Part shown: positions 6,697 to 7,326 of the stretch, one piece after another | How the letters are laid out: every line of letters starts with the position of its first letter | How positions within the stretch are numbered: position 1 is the first letter of the stretch | Origin: a candidate division Zixibacteria bacterium 4484_93 | GTDB taxonomy: Bacteria; UBP14; UBA6098; 4484-93 | NCBI GenBank assembly: GCA_002085385.1 | Contig: NATO01000064.1 | Coordinates: 1-7,326, forward strand | DNA length: 7,326 bases | Direction: 5' to 3' | The notes under the pieces: generated by a model | Told to the model about the DNA's origin: nothing | Database searches by the model: none | The model's input: the letters and a program-made list of their open reading frames with translations, nothing else | Program-made: the position numbers and the translations under genes

Positions 6697-7326
6697 CAAG
6701 GAGTGAAACAGGATAGGAGAACCCGTTCTCCATTATAAGCTTCTTCAGATTTTCGCCTGCCTGACCGATAGCAGCATACTCCGGATGCCCTCGAATGCTA
6801 TCTAAGTGTCGGTCGATGCTTTCCACCACGAGCCCGATTGTATCTCTGTCCCGCATCACTTTCCTTGGAGATATCCTCTCCACATAGTCGAGCTCGAACT
6901 GCCTGGAAAGAACCACAAGTAAAGCCTCCCTCGAATACAGCGGATAGTGCGGAATTCCCCGCCTTCTGTCGACCTCGACGCCGAAGTTGTGCCAGTCCAC
7001 ATGGAGCTTCTGCTGAAGGGTATCGAATTCACCCAGCATCTCGTGAATAACCAGCACTCCATCGGGCGAAAGAACTCTGCTCATCTCCCGAACAACCCCA
7101 TCCGGGTCCACAAAATGATGAAACGAATGCTGAAGTGCAACACAATCGAAGAAGCCACCAGAAAATCCAAGAGAAACTGCATCCATACAGAGAAATTCCA
7201 CCCGCCTCGAACGAGAACTCAGCTTCGCTTTCTCTATTACTCTGGGGGAAGAATCGACAGCATAAATCTTCCCGTTCTTTATAACACTCTCCAGAACAGA
7301 TGTAAAGTAGCCCAAACCTGCCCCCA
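6656..7326 (-). CDS. Class I SAM-dependent methyltransferase, C-terminal 222 residues (5' end outside window)
   Basis: The minus-strand frame enters at the window edge and ends with TAA (complement of 6656-6658). A TTG at 7313-7315 could be read as a start, but the upstream in-frame codons give GAG directly before LGYF, which completes the SAM-binding motif I (GAGLGYFT), so the true start lies beyond the window. Other Methyltransf_11-type signs are IYAVDSSPRVIEKAK (acidic end of strand beta-2), the CMDAVSLGF segment, FDCVALQHSFHHFVDP (motif around beta-4) and MSRVLSPDGVLVIHEM (beta-5). The last ~110 residues, including WHNFGVEVDRRRG and a Lys/Glu-rich end, vary by subfamily and give no clear substrate. 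Small molecules such as quinones, lipids or metabolites are typical of this group, but nothing here decides. Transcription converges on the kinase operon with a 41-nt 3' overlap. The fold is secure; the substrate is unknown. Confidence 0.9.
   Translation of the reverse strand, partial: GAGLGYFTSVLESVIKNGKIYAVDSSPRVIEKAKLSSRSRRVEFLCMDAVSLGFSGGFFDCVALQHSFHHFVDPDGVVREMSRVLSPDGVLVIHEMLGEFDTLQQKLHVDWHNFGVEVDRRRGIPHYPLYSREALLVVLSRQFELDYVERISPRKVMRDRDTIGLVVESIDRHLDSIRGHPEYAAIGQAGENLKKLIMENGFSYPVSLLVSGKKKSEEPPAE
6716..6731. terminator. Small perfect hairpin just past the kinase stop, possible weak terminator
   Basis: GGAGAA (6716-6721), loop CCCG, TTCTCC (6726-6731) form a perfect 6-bp stem that starts 20 nt after the kinase stop codon. 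It lies inside the methyltransferase coding region. No run of T follows on the plus strand (the next bases are ATTATAAGC), so it does not meet the usual definition of an intrinsic terminator, and it may simply be a coding coincidence. No better terminator is visible between the two convergent genes. Confidence 0.2.

Noticed and set aside
1..7326. Search for mobile element, CRISPR, tRNA, riboswitch or defence-system signals
   Set aside because: No transposase, integrase, spaced direct repeats, cloverleaf-like segment or defence-gene motif was seen. Almost every base is inside a conserved-looking coding region.

Overview
The window is a densely packed bacterial chromosomal segment of roughly balanced GC content. 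It holds no RNA genes, CRISPR arrays, insertion sequences or phage genes. AGA/AGG arginine and ATA isoleucine codons are frequent in all the genes, so the segment looks compositionally uniform and there is no visible sign of recent transfer. The first gene encodes a GWxTD-domain protein, a family found mainly in Bacteroidota/FCB-group lineages, Acidobacteriota and several uncultured candidate phyla. The neighbouring TPR protein with a long acidic linker also fits such a lineage. The best guess is an FCB-like or candidate-phylum bacterium, possibly from a metagenome, but the exact phylum cannot be fixed from this window.

Layout: positions 1-6696 hold six plus-strand genes in one tight array. 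They are the 3' part of a GWxTD-domain protein gene (to 902), a TPR/Glu-rich protein (904-2235), a DusB-like tRNA-dihydrouridine synthase (2232-3206), a PyrK-type FAD/[2Fe-2S] electron-transfer subunit (3175-3918), a PgsB/CapB-type Mur-ligase-fold poly-gamma-glutamate synthase (3929-5098), and a membrane-bound sensor histidine kinase (5095-6696). Junctions are a 1-nt gap, a 4-nt ATGA overlap, a 32-nt overlap, a 10-nt gap and a 4-nt ATGA overlap. There is no room for internal promoters outside coding sequence, so this looks like one translationally coupled operon whose promoter lies upstream of the window. A convergent class I SAM-dependent methyltransferase gene (minus strand, 6656 to beyond 7326) overlaps the 3' end of the kinase gene by 41 nt. 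No stretch over 300 bases lacks a gene.

How the genes might work together: the array mixes a tRNA modification enzyme, a redox subunit normally paired with dihydroorotate dehydrogenase, a capsule-type ligase and a sensor kinase, so it is not a recognisable single pathway. Three of the genes lack their usual adjacent partner: pyrK has no pyrD, pgsB has no pgsC or pgsA, and the histidine kinase has no response regulator. The most thought-provoking arrangement is the coupled pair of a flavin TIM-barrel Dus enzyme and a PyrK-type electron shuttle. It resembles the PyrD/PyrK arrangement of class 1B dihydroorotate dehydrogenase, but with Dus in place of its structural relative PyrD. That is inference only. 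The rest of the window looks like conventional, though poorly characterised, chromosome.
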